Source: Amoebidium appalachense
Taxonomy: Eukaryota > Ichthyosporea
Reading direction: 5' to 3'
Length of the DNA: 64,000 nt
NCBI GenBank assembly: GCA_963693365.1
Contig: CAVNZM010000002.1
Span: 12,524,001 to 12,588,000, forward strand
Shown: one piece after another, positions 1-11,085 of the stretch
Layout of the letters: every line of letters starts with the position of its first letter
Numbering within the stretch: the stretch's first letter is position 1
The notes under the pieces: generated by a model
Databases searched by the model: none
Told to the model about the DNA's origin: nothing
The model's input: the letters and a program-made list of their open reading frames with translations, nothing else
Position numbers and translations under genes: made by a program

Positions 1-284
1 TGCCATGTAATTAGCTTGCACATGTGGCACGACGTTTACTTGCACACAGTCAGGCCACCACAGTGGTTAGCAGTGCCGAATGCCCGCCCACCTTGAGGAC
101 ACATACACACACGGTCGCACGTCTACACCGCACAAGAAATGGAAACGCACACTCCCAGTGACATGTTGTGCATGATAGATTTGCCCTAACTTTGTCAAAA
201 TTCGAAGTGCTGGTTAAAACCAAGGGGAAGAAGAATTAGTACAAACTTAATGTTGGTGATGGTGGTGGATGAGAGGGGGGGAGG

Positions 285-620
285 GAAGGGGGGGGGGGGG
301 GGGGGGGGGAGGGGGGGAGGCGAGCGTCCCAGAGCTTGAGAGGGTACGCAGCCGCGGCCGGCGCAGAGGGTCCCGTTGGATCCCCCGCGCGGGGGGGGAG
401 GGGAGGGGGGGGGGGCGGGGGGGGGACCCACCACCCCACCAAAGAGGTGGGTCGCCCTCCCCCCGGAGGGGGGGGGGGGAGGGGGGGGGGGGGACCCACC
501 ACCCCGGTGGTCAGCTTAGGGGGGGGGGGGGGGGGGAAGGGACCCACCACCCCCTCGAGCACGTGGGTCCCCCCCCTCCCCAGGGGGGGGGGGGGGGGGG
601 GGGGACCCACCACCAGGGGG
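285..620. repeat. G-run minisatellite block
   Basis: Interrupted G-runs carry a recurring GGGACCCACCACC word at about 424, 493, 540 and 603, so this is a loose tandem array with units of roughly 50-70 bp. The dense G-tracts could form G-quadruplexes. Long Pro/Gly reading frames here are composition artefacts. The 1-284 flank shows no gene I can support. Confidence 0.8.
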
Positions 621-726
621 GACCTCAATACTTACTACTGCCCACCCCCCCATTTCAAATTCAAAAATGCCTAACAAGATATATATATGATTGTGCACGT
701 GTGCACGTGTGTGCACGTGTGTGCAC

Positions 727-862
<136 letters not shown>

Positions 863-1424
863 CATTCACCCTAAAATGCAAAAACTGGCACCACCACACT
901 GTGGGCACCCGTAAACAGAAAGGAAGTGCCCCACCGAAAACCAAAAATCACACACACACACACCCCACACACACACAGCCAGCATGCCTCGACTGCAGGC
1001 ACACACACAGACTCAACCAGCCGTGCAAACCATGACTATGAGCATACAAAAGTTGCACAGTAGCAACTATGTATGCACAAAAGCCACATCACTGTTGGGA
1101 AACAACCCCGACCACCACCAGCACCACCACACCGGCGTACACCCATACCCACCGTAGATACCACATACACACATTGGGCATCCCACTACAGTAGTCGAAC
1201 CAATGAGATCCCGTAGTTAAGATTTATTCGTATGTATTGAGTGGAGGGGAGGGCTGGAACTCCCCCCCTCCCCACCGGCGAGGCTGGGGTGTAAACCCTG
1301 GGCCAATTGTGCCTGAGTAGTTGGGTTTGGTAACGGTGCTTCAGCTTAGCTGAGTGTACCTTTATTACCCTAATTAGGGTACATTCGGTGCTGTGTGAAA
1401 GACGGTACTTCCTATGAGGACCCT

Positions 1425-1426
<2 letters not shown>

Positions 1427-1475
<49 letters not shown>
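1427..1475. repeat. G homopolymer, about 49 bp
   Basis: An uninterrupted G-run between GGACCCTTT and TCCTCTGGG. The flanks AGGACCC and GGGTCCT are partly inverted copies of one another, so the run may sit in the loop of a short hairpin. Confidence 0.9.
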
Positions 1476-1476
<1 letters not shown>

Positions 1477-1517
1477 CCTCTGGGAACAAAACAGGATTAA
1501 AAAAATCATAAAACAAA

Positions 1518-1918
<401 letters not shown>

Positions 1919-2055
1919 GAATTGCGCGCTATGAATCCAGCCTTGTGCATATATTCAACAGAGTCGTTGCCGCCTAAAACAACCAGAATCAGTGCGAAAC
2001 AGATTTCGTTCGCAATAATTTTGGCTCTGCAGTTGGACGTTATGGTATTTCTATC

Positions 2056-2272
2056 CCCCCCCCCCCCCCCCCCCCCTCTCCCCCCCCCCCCCCCTCCCCC
2101 CTTCCCCCCCCCATCCCCTCGGTTACCCCCCCCCCCCCAAAATAAAATAAATTAAATTAAAAAATAAAAAAAACCCACCCCCACCCCCCACCCCCACCCT
2201 ACCTTTGTTCCCCCCTCCCCCCCCCCCCCCCCCCCCCTCCCCCCCCCCCCCCCCCCCCCCCCCCCCCACCCC
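2056..2272. repeat. Poly-C / CCCCT tracts
   Basis: Several C-runs of 15-30 bp are interrupted by T or A, with a short AT-rich AAATAAAATAAATT insert at 2,139-2,172. No gene is visible from 2,273 to 2,871. Confidence 0.9.
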
Positions 2273-2871
2273 ACGCCCCCCTTTCCCCTCCCCGGCCTCA
2301 TCACACCAACTGGACCCACAAACACAAGCACGGCCACCCTTGTTCAACTCGGTATTATACATTTTGTGCCAGTGTGTCACGGATGTGCTAAGAAATGTGC
2401 AGTTACCAAGGGGTTTGGAAGTTTCGGAATGTTACTTTACAAATAAAAAAACCGTTAGGGGTTCATTAAGGCACCAGCTATACATACAAGCCTGATCATG
2501 ATTCACCCGCCAGTCCGTGACTTACTGTAACAACGTTTTCTCTTGCAATTGGGGCTTTTACGAATATCACAGAGCAAAAATCCTACAGTCTCATCGGGTT
2601 TCAGATTCTGAGCCACACACAGTGTGCGTCAAGCCAGGAGAAAATTTACTACTACCGGAATGATTACAATAACGGGAATACTATATGACGCTGTTGCTAT
2701 ATATTGAACTTGCTAAATATGGGATAAAGCACTTGCGGAGTTCCACTGGCTATGATACCTGAATCATTTGAGAGATTATTCTTTGAGCACAATACTCAGG
2801 TCTCGTTACATTACTAATGGTGTTGCGCTTTCTACAGGAAGTTCTATTCAGCCGCTAGTACACATGTCACC

Positions 2872-4261
2872 TCAGTCATCGTAGTAATAACCGTAGCCTG
2901 TGTGATGCCTCTCATAGTTATCTCTATAGTAGGGCCTATGATCTCTATGATTCCTATGTACATGCCCATAACGAATTTCGTGATGATCTCTATTATTCCT
3001 GTGTCCATATGCATGCGGATGTTCATGGTGCCGAGCACGATAATGCAACCATTCCACATTTCCTGTTCTATAATTTCTCAGATTGTACATTCTCTTTGGT
3101 TTTGCGTTTGTGCTTGTTAACTGCATGGCGCGCCCTTCCAGCTTAGTCTTATCGGGGCCAGTCCAAAAGGGTAGTCCCTCGTCGCATATACCCTCAACAT
3201 CATCAGTGGGTGATTTTTTTGTGCTCCACAAAACAAGCCCCCATACGGGGAGGGGGGGGTTTGATCTCCCATCCGAAATAACTACGTTCTTATCTATCTG
3301 AATATTTAGCTTGTGCGAACACGCACCGTTTAACCCCTTTTCTACCGTTATGGATTCTCCGTCTTTTAAAATAGACTGAGGAAAGCGTGCAACATTTGAA
3401 GTAACGTCGATGTAGTTTCCATCGTCGCTTCCCGCAGCGCGAAAAACCCCATTGGCCGGATTTGGTTTTGGGCGTTCGAGACCCGTAGCTGGTTTGACTG
3501 CAGCTGTCACTCTCGTGGGATTTTTGTTCGTTGGTATCGGGGTAGGAAGGCCGGTTGGCACGGGCGGGTAAGAGTGTTAAAGTTGCTGTATCTGTGAAGA
3601 AACCCCCCGGAAAGTTCGTCGGAAATCCCGTGGATTCGCCCGTAGGCCACACAGCGTCAGTAAACCCAGGTACGTTAGCACCTGGCCCAGGTGGCATGTT
3701 AGTCTGGAACGGAAAACTCACTCCCTGGATTCCGGCAGGTAGGCCGTGCAGGCCGGTATCCATTCCAAATCCGGGAGGCAGGCCAGTGTCTGTTGGGCCA
3801 AAACCGGCGGGTAGGCCCTGTGCGGTATTCATTTGAAATCCGCCTGCAGGAGGTACTACTAGTCCGTTATCTGGTGCTCCAAATCCGACTAGTGGGCCGG
3901 TTAAAGTGTTCGTTGGAATTCCGCCAGACAGACCAGGTAGGTTGGTATCCATTCCAAAGCCGGGAGGTATAACGGTGTTTGTGAGCATTGAGTTAAAGTT
4001 ATTATTGCCAGGAGGAGTCATGGTGTTTTGAGGTGTTGGTGCGAATGTGTCTGTGGGGCCAGGCAAAGGCGGCAAAAAACTCGAGCTACTGAACATGTCG
4101 TTAGCTGCGGCCATATCCAAGGGGGGTGGTGTAGGTGGTACGGCATTTGCGGGTAGTTGATTTGCGGTTGTAGGTGTGGTGGTGGGATTAATGGGCAATG
4201 ATAGTGTGTATGGTACAAAAGCTATACAGATACCGAGGGCTCTGAGGCTTGTTGGTGCCAT
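2872..4261 (-). pseudogene. Secreted Pro/Gly-rich protein, frameshifted
   Basis: I do not recognise the family. Reading starts at the ATG at 4,261. The first about 24 residues look like a signal peptide (hydrophobic ALGICIAFVPYTLSL, then a Thr/Pro stretch). Residues about 40-235 are Pro/Gly/Thr-rich with a recurring GFGMDT-x-LPGL / GFGPTDTGLPP motif. Around 3,550-3,575 the first frame leaves the coherent composition. A second frame takes over (PTGLPTPIPTNKNP onwards) and runs to the stop at 2,872, ending in a His/Arg/Tyr-rich tail with many HRN/RDH words and YGYYYDD. Both frames together would give about 460 residues. A splice cannot easily join them, because the second frame has a TAA just upstream. 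A 1-nt indel (mutation, assembly error) or programmed shift is therefore more likely. An extracellular matrix or coat role is inference from composition only. Confidence 0.55.
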
Positions 4262-5193
4262 TTTATGATTTAATTAACGAAAAGGTTTACAGACTATTTC
4301 TAAAACAAGACTTGTGTGTGCATTTGAGCAAAAAGTAGCGAAAAGCAACATGGCACCGAGCTGGTGTACAGCCGTGGGGAACCTACGCTGCATAGCCTTA
4401 GGAAACTAAAATTACTTTACTAAGCAAGATCACTTGCAATTGGTGTTCAAATAGAGCTGGAAGTGTGAGCAGCTATGTACTTTACACCTCAGTTTTCTGT
4501 GTCAGGCTGATGGGGTCACAGGGAATGCTAACTGTGAGAACCACAAATCTGTTGCATAAACCGTAAGGCTTAGGTGTGCAAGACATAAACAAACGAGCTA
4601 CATACATGGTTAACGAAGTTTTTGACCGAGAAGTGCTGAAGCTCGACACTGAAACGTCTGCTTGAACATCGATAGAAGCTGCAAGACTGACTGTCACTGA
4701 CCTGACTAGCTAGGCTAGCCAACCTTCAAGATATGATACCTGAAAATTGAAAGTCGCTTAAATAGCACGGTTGCTACTGCTACATATGGACTCTCTCAGA
4801 ACTCGGACATGGTTTTTATGAAAAAACAAATTCGACTGTCCGAGTTTGACTCGATCAGTGATAGCGAGGATCGCGTCTTCCAAAGTTTTAGACTCGCCGA
4901 TGCTTTGATTGGACAATATTGCACCAAGGGAAATTTCTCTGTAGATCGAGATTGCGATTCTTCATCCCGTCGCCTGTCGGCCGGGGGTTGCCTGGGTTTG
5001 GCGCTCTTAATCGTATTTAGGCAACTTCACTTTCACTTCGATCTCTTAGCTGTCACGTCAACTTTTTTTCCCGGTTCTTCACCATGGCAGGTATATAAAT
5101 ACTTTCGTTTCTTCTTTTTGTGGTGGGACTCAGGGGAACGTGACTGCAGCGTTTAAATTTGTGTGGTGTGGCCTGACATGTATTCCTATACAA
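4262..5193. other. Intergenic, no supported gene
   Basis: Unique-sequence DNA. A 115-codon frame on the + strand at 4,809-5,156 begins with a plausible acidic/basic N-terminus but becomes hydrophobic and unstructured, with no motif I recognise. I do not call it a gene. Confidence 0.5.
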
Positions 5194-5198
5194 CATAT

Positions 5199-5267
5199 GG
5201 GGGCGCGGAACCCCGTGGATGTGACGTCACAGGTGTGACGTCACATCCACACGGTCCCGCAGCCCCC
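5199..5267. promoter_or_regulatory. Palindrome with paired CRE sites
   Basis: Near-perfect inverted repeat with arms of about 32 nt around the 4-nt centre AGGT. Each arm ends in TGACGTCA (5,222-5,229 and 5,236-5,243), the consensus CREB/ATF site, and the centre reads CAGGTG, an E-box. It sits at the outer edge of the duplicated segment, about 700 bp upstream of the long ORF. The arm B copy (32,085-32,153) has one CRE changed to TGACATCA. It could be a promoter/enhancer, or the palindromic end of a mobile unit. Confidence 0.6.
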
Positions 5268-5532
5268 AAAGATATGGCATAGGTGGATATGAGGTGTGTG
5301 ATATCTGTGTATATCGCGACATGGGATATGAGATATGGGTGGATATATGTACAGGAGCACGTGCACACATTGTGTGTGCAAAACACGTGCAGCGCACGTG
5401 GTTTTAATTAAAAAATTAAATAGAGAGGGCGGAACACGTGTACGCGTACGTGTGCGCGTACATGTGGTGCGCACACGTACAGGTGCTGCGGATCCAAGGA
5501 ATGCGAGAATTCTGAATTCCGGCGAAAACTGA

Positions 5533-5685
5533 CCAATGGGAATTCGAATCCTGAATTCAATGGGAAACTGACCAATGGAAATAGTCGCCCAATGGGAATT
5601 GGGCGAAAAAGCAAATTTGCCGGAACACTGACCAATCAGAACGCGTAAGCCGAAATCTGTACATTCCATCCCGAAACTGACCAAT
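5533..5685 (+). promoter_or_regulatory. Cluster of five CCAAT boxes
   Basis: CCAAT occurs at 5,533, 5,572, 5,589, 5,632 and 5,681 on the + strand, four of them in the context CTGACCAAT, spaced 17-49 bp apart. This is a typical NF-Y promoter array. It is conserved in arm B (inverted near 31,670-31,830), where one site is altered (ACCATTGG remains, AATTCGAA context changed). It points to a start of transcription near 5,700-5,860. A GAGATTT word recurs about every 40 bp downstream to 5,940. Confidence 0.6.
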
Positions 5686-5956
5686 AGGACCGCGAATGGC
5701 TCATTGTTTTTGGTAAACAGAGGCGGCCGGCCGGCGGCGGCCAGACACGCGCACAGATTTGTTGTTTTTGCGTACTGCTTCGTGAGATTTGGAGAGATTT
5801 TTGCTTTTGAGATTTCACTGGGCTTTGAGATTTAATAGACACAGGCACAGAGACGTTATTTTGCATGCTGTTTTTTATTGAGGCATTGCTCTGGCACAGC
5901 CAGGCTAGCAACCATCGATTAGATTGATACTTGAGATTTATAAGATTACAGCCTGA

Positions 5957-7513
5957 GATCTAAGGTTACCATTCAAGATATTCAGCGAGAGCCAGGAAGA
6001 GTTTGAAGATGATCTGTTGCGGGCACTGGATGCCGACCCGCAGCAGGTCCTGCAGGCCCACCCCTTCCTGCAGGCCATGTTGGCCCCACCACCCCCACCC
6101 CCACCCCTCCCCGGCCAGCCCCCCGCCCCCGCCCCCATCAATCACCCCGATGACCCCCAGATCATTGCCATGCCGGCCGAGGGCAACTGGCAACTGCGTT
6201 CCCGTGTAGATGACATGCAGGCACGGGGACTGGGTGTGCGTGGCCACACCCTCGAGTACCAACCCCTGCGCACCCTTGACGTGACTGAGTTCCCCCAGTT
6301 TTTTGCAGCCATGCTGTTCGATGCCATGGCCCGTGCAGATGTGCAGGCGGGGGACATGCTGATTGTGCGTATCATCAGCCTGCACGTGCAGGCCAACGGT
6401 GTGGACAACCAGATGGGGGATGATGGCAACCCCAACGCCGACGTGACCAACCGTCGTGTGTTTACTGCCGGCCCCATGGAGGTGTTCAATGGTGATGTCA
6501 ACGCCGTGGTGCTCAAGCGGATGGAGAACATACGGCAACGCACCCAGAGTGCAGCCGAGACCTTCATGGACGGCAGATCCACCGTGCATCTGACGGTGGC
6601 CCGACCCAAGGACATGGTGAGGAGGGGGGCCTGCGGGTCCCTGTCCACCACCACGGGGGTGAATGCACAGTGGCTGCAGGATCTGGTGGAGGCCAAGGCC
6701 GTGGTGGATGTGACCGCCCTCGTGCAGGCTGCCTGCAGCACCGACGACCCACAGGTGACCGGGGAGAGGGCCCTCGACCACCAGCAGCTGCACGGCTTTG
6801 CCTACGGCCCCAACTGTGCCCAGCTGTGCCTGTTGTACAGCATGGTGATGTGGGTGAAGAAGGCAGCCAATGGCAACGAGCAGGCCAGCCTGCCCACCGA
6901 GCACACACGCAAGGTGCTGGGCAAGGGGGGCAACCTCATGGATCGCAAGGACCACCACGTGCTGTGCCACCTGCTGACCCCGGAGGAGGTGTTGGGGGCC
7001 GGCAACACGACCCTGGGGGTGTCGAGATCTTCCGGCTGTGGGGTGTGCAACCTGCTACTCCCCCCCACAGATCCAAGGAGCCACCACCAAGACCGTTACC
7101 TGCGGAGATTGGTGAGGGCAACCCGAGTGCTGTGGACCAAGTACGACCTGCCTGTGCCTGCAGAGGACGGCCTGACGGTGGATGAGCTGGGGGCAGCCGT
7201 GGATGCCCTCAACACAGCCATTGCCGAGCAGCCTGAGTCAGTCACCCGCCTGCGGCTGGTGGTGGTGGACATGGACAGCGGGGCCAAAGTGCTACGCCGG
7301 TACGGGGACCTGAGCATGGCCCTGCCCGCCTCCAAGCTGTGCACCATGTACTTGGCCCACTCACAGAAGCTGGGCCACTTCACGGCCATCACCTCCAGTG
7401 TCAGCACGACCATCGAGCGCCTACGACACAGCAACCACACGGGGGAGGCACGACGGAACCTCAGCACCTGCTACTACCCTCTGTCCTCCATCCCACCCCC
7501 AACCCCACTGTAA
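5957..7513 (+). CDS. Uncharacterised protein, copy A, truncated by LTR
   Basis: Open from 5,957 with no upstream in-frame ATG. A good acceptor (ATATTCAG at 5,984) suggests an upstream exon; otherwise the first in-frame ATG is 6,076. About 500 residues: an acidic/Gln start (SESQEEFEDDLL), a Pro-rich linker, then a compact domain I do not recognise. Visible features are GNWQLRSRVDDMQ, a hydrophobic FFAAMLFDAMARADV segment, YGPNCAQLCLLYSMVMWV, a CGVC pair, and LGHFTAITSS near the C-terminus. The frame ends by accident: the TAA stop lies inside the LTR that begins at 7,509 (TG|TAA). In arm B the same frame continues. A Cys-then-His order (PNC..., GHF...) faintly recalls papain-like proteases, but this is speculation. 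Coding is supported by conservation with arm B and high GC third positions. Confidence 0.65.
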   Translation, partial: DLRLPFKIFSESQEEFEDDLLRALDADPQQVLQAHPFLQAMLAPPPPPPPLPGQPPAPAPINHPDDPQIIAMPAEGNWQLRSRVDDMQARGLGVRGHTLEYQPLRTLDVTEFPQFFAAMLFDAMARADVQAGDMLIVRIISLHVQANGVDNQMGDDGNPNADVTNRRVFTAGPMEVFNGDVNAVVLKRMENIRQRTQSAAETFMDGRSTVHLTVARPKDMVRRGACGSLSTTTGVNAQWLQDLVEAKAVVDVTALVQAACSTDDPQVTGERALDHQQLHGFAYGPNCAQLCLLYSMVMWVKKAANGNEQASLPTEHTRKVLGKGGNLMDRKDHHVLCHLLTPEEVLGAGNTTLGVSRSSGCGVCNLLLPPTDPRSHHQDRYLRRLVRATRVLWTKYDLPVPAEDGLTVDELGAAVDALNTAIAEQPESVTRLRLVVVDMDSGAKVLRRYGDLSMALPASKLCTMYLAHSQKLGHFTAITSSVSTTIERLRHSNHTGEARRNLSTCYYPLSSIPPPTPL

Positions 7514-7969
7514 ACAGTTGGACTAGTTAGGATAAGGCAGAGTACAACTGAATCAAAATAAAGACAGAGAACGGGTAGAAAGGCACACGCGGCCAGGTTG
7601 CTTTTACTATGGGCCGACTCAGTCTGTCTCAGACTTCACTGATGTGATCCCCGTACTGGGACGGCTTTCTTATATAGCCCCCAGGTTTCGGATCAAGGCC
7701 CAGGATTGGTTCATCCGCGGCCAGCGCGGGTGGCAACATGCCATTCGTGATTCTGGTGCGGTCCGAGCCAGTCAGACCTTTGTCCTATTTATGCAAACCT
7801 CTTATTGGTTCACTTCGTTTATGTGGTATGCAGCTGAAGAACCATATATGGTTCAATTCTTAGGTAAGAGTCAGTCCTATTGGTGCGGACATAATATTTA
7901 TGTGATATTCATGACAAAGCACACGATTCATTAGTAAACATGTACAGTTCATGTGTACAGTTGTTTACA
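7509..7969 (-). repeat. LTR (3' in element sense)
   Basis: 461 bp. It differs from its partner by a 19-bp indel (near 7,918) and a few substitutions, so insertion is not very recent. An open frame inside both LTRs (from 7,644 and 10,741) is an LTR artefact. Confidence 0.92.
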
Positions 7970-9215
7970 CTCCCCCCCTTGTCGGGAGCCTGGTGGTGTC
8001 GTTAGACAAGCAAACCACCAGGCTGAGAGGCGATAAACAACCTTCAGCGAGAATTCTTGTGCGCCGAGCTGCTGGGCAGAACAGAGCAAGGACGGTTGAA
8101 TAGAGTTGTGCACGTCTATGAGCACTTCTTCATTTGCCAAAACGTAAATTCATGCAGCATTCTTCTGTGATTTCATTTTCGTGGCGAAGATTGTTGCAGA
8201 GTGTGCGTGCGAATAATTCGCTAAGCCTTCGTCTCTGTGCTTGGCTTTTCTGTAGAAGTAGTATTTTCCTTTTTGGGAATTTTTCCTTTTTAGGATACTC
8301 CCGCAGATTCGTTTTCAATTGCGAGTAATTTGGTTGTGTGGATGAATGATCATACCAAACATTCGATAATGAATATAACTCGAGCCTTAGGTCACTTCGT
8401 ACTCAGGTAGTGGTGGATAGCTTCAAGGCTTAGCCACTGCTCGTTATCCCGGTTCTACCTTAAGACTGTAAGGCGAGTCACCATGGCCGGAAAAGCCGCT
8501 TCTTTCATGAACAAATAGCACTTCTTTCCTTTCAGCTTTAACCCTGCATCATCGGAGCTGGGAAAAACATGAATAAAAATGCCCAAGTGTTCTTCGTTGG
8601 GCGACATAAAGAAATATATCACCCGTCAGAACCAGTAAAAGCCCGGTTCATAATTCATAAGAAGAGGGTAGGCAAAGCAAGCCTCCTTCAGAAAACACAT
8701 GCTTCCATTCGTGAGCAGTTTTCGTATCCCATTTGCCAGCCATTTTCGTTGAGCAGGGGGATTCCAGGCATAATACATTCTTCTGGAGGCTTGGCCTAAA
8801 AAGAAAAGTCGTCACAGTCGCCCTTTCTTTTGTAAGCAACTTCGTGAGCGTGCTTCGTGTTTTCATATCCTCCAGTGCAGGTCTGGATGGTGCCCCATCC
8901 TCTGCTTCATTTGTAGGTGGCCCTACTGTAGGTTCTGTTCGTTATGTGGAATACCAAAACCATTCGTATTCGTGGAACTGCTTTGTGCTGTGCTTTCTTT
9001 CGTGTTGGTGTTCATGAAGTTACCCCGTTCACACACCCTACTTCTTACATACATTAGATGTAAGTAGCTGCCTGGTGAGTGTGTGGTTCGTGTTCGTGGC
9101 ATTCTTCTGTTCCTTCGTGAGAAGAATATTCGTTTTAGCAGAGGTGCCCAATAAGGCAGCTTGTGGGGTTGTCTCCCGCATGTGCCCATTGGTGGGGTAT
9201 GCACGTGCTAAATTG

Positions 9216-9563
9216 TTACAGTGTCATCATATTGCAAGGGAATAACATGGTCACCTCCGTACCAGGGCCTAGGTACACATGATGGTCCGATGTGTTAGTC
9301 AACAACACCTTGCATTCGTATTCGTATTCGTCTTCCACGTCACTTTCTTCAGTAGTGAAGGAGGGTATTCGTAATTCGAAACTGAAAGGCTTCCAGCCAA
9401 AATACTGACACTGTATGCTGGGATTGTGAGGGAACGGTGCCCATGCCACATTCTTTTGTTCTGGTGGGGGTGTGCCGGCAGCTAGTGCAAGGCTTGACAG
9501 TGTAATTCGTATGTTACAGTATTGCCACAGACTGGCAAGTACCATTAAATTCGTACCCCACAC
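9216..9563 (-). CDS. Internal ORF of LTR element, unknown
   Basis: 115 residues on the element's sense strand. The C-terminal half (YECKVLLTNTSDHHVYLG, then PGTEVTMLFP) loosely resembles the end of the dUTPase/trimeric jelly-roll pattern (strand, N-x-S/D, then G-D-R-x-A-Q-L), but the diagnostic Arg/Gln residues are absent. It may be a remnant accessory ORF or chance. The rest of 7,970-10,605 is non-coding and crowded with TTCGT words. Confidence 0.3.
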   Translation of the reverse strand: MWGTNLMVLASLWQYCNIRITLSSLALAAGTPPPEQKNVAWAPFPHNPSIQCQYFGWKPFSFELRIPSFTTEESDVEDEYEYECKVLLTNTSDHHVYLGPGTEVTMLFPCNMMTL

Positions 9564-10605
9564 TTTCGTTTGTCTTTCACATGCACGAACAAAAGTTCTG
9601 CATCGACTTTATTAACAACAATGTCATGCCTTCTGTGCACCAAGAGTGCAAATTCGTTTGGGCATGGCACCAGGAAGGGCCATACATGAGGCATATGTTC
9701 GTAATGTGTTTAGGCATGCCAGCATACATTCATGCGCATGTTGTGCATCCTGTGCGCTAAACTATGGGGCATGCTGTATTCGACAACAGCAAGGGATTCG
9801 AAGCATGCATGCAACACTACTTTCATAAAATCTTAGGTCCTACATGCTATAGCAACAGCGACTATCTTCTTCTTTAAGTGCATTTGTGCTGAAAGTGGCC
9901 GTGCATCTGAGTTGCGAGTGTGGACGTGCACGCAGTGGCATGGACACGATGACAGTGTGCAATAGCGCAATGCACGCAAGAGCAACAGTTTCCTTGTCTT
10001 CGTAACATAGCGGGGGCCGTGTGCATTGCAACCTAAGCAGTGTTGTGCATTCGTTCTTTTCATTTTCGTGTTTCCATTTCATTTTGCTTTCGTTTTTCGT
10101 TTTTTGTCGTTTGATAACTTCGTTACTTTGTTTTGTTTTGTGTTGCATTCATTTCGTATTTCCTCTATGCATTCGCTTGTCGTTAATTCTTTATTTCATT
10201 GCGTATTCGTGATGGTTCGTTTTTCGTTGGTTCATTGCTTCGTTAGCAATTCTTTATTCGTTTGTTCGTGTATTCGTTGTTTCGTTGTGTGTTCGTTTTT
10301 CTTCACATTTTTGATGTGTCGTAGCAAAAGAAGTTTTACATGCTTTCAATTCTTTCCGTGTAGGTGGGCTGGCCACTTCAAACTTGTCGGTGTATATATT
10401 CTAAGCCGGACAAGGAAAGATGTGCCTATCATCGGGGTAAAAAGGATTGTGATCGGCCATGGGAGATTCTTGAGCTGATTGAAAGATGTGAGATTCTTGA
10501 ACTGATTGAAAGATGTGAGATTCGAAGGATGCGAGATTCTTGAACTGCGCGGTCGCCAATGTAAACAGTTGGCAATGTATAACAGTGTCCTGCCGCGGTC
10601 GCCAA

Positions 10606-11085
10606 TGTAAACAGTTGGACTAGTTAGGATAAGGCAGAGTACAACTGAATCAAAATAAAGACAGAGAACGGGTAGAAAGGCACACGCGGCCAGGTTGCTT
10701 TTACTATGGGCCGACTCAGTCTGTCTCAGACTTCACTGATGTGATCCCCGTACTGGGACGGCTTTCTTATATAGCCCCCAGGTTTCGGATCAAGGCCCAG
10801 GATTGGTTCATCCGCGGCCAGCGCGGGTGGCAACATGCCATTCGTGATTCTGGTGCGGTCCGAGCCAGTCAGACCTTTGTCCTATTTATGCAAACCTCTT
10901 ATTGGTTCACTTCGTTTATGTGGTATGCAGCTGAAGAACCATATATGGTTCAATTCTTAGGTCAGAGTGAGTCCTATTGGTGCGGACATAATATTTATGT
11001 GATATTCATGACAAAGCACGAATCGTGTGCTAGTAGATCACATTCTTTAGTAAACATGTACAGTTCATGTGTACAGTTGTTTACA
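10606..11085 (-). repeat. LTR (5' in element sense)
   Basis: 480 bp, partner of 7,509-7,969. Immediately upstream on the + strand (10,545-10,605) the junction GCGGTCGCCAATGTAAACAG occurs twice about 47 bp apart, i.e. a tandem duplication of primer-binding site plus LTR edge. Confidence 0.92.

Larger units (their letters stand above)
7509..11085 (-). mobile_element. Non-autonomous LTR retrotransposon
   Basis: Two LTRs with TG...CA ends (TGTAAACAGTTG...CAGTTGTTTACA) flank a 2.6-kb interior, and the target duplication CCCAC lies at 7,504-7,508 and 11,086-11,090. Orientation is minus: next to the 10.6-kb LTR the minus strand reads TGGCGACCGCGG (10,593-10,604), a tRNA-3'-end type primer-binding site. 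Next to the 7.5-kb LTR it reads AAGGGGGGGAG, a polypurine tract. The minus strand also has a TATA box (CTATATAAG, about 7,670) in the LTR. No Gag, protease, RT or integrase is visible, so mobilisation would need a partner element. The empty site survives in arm B. Confidence 0.92.
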
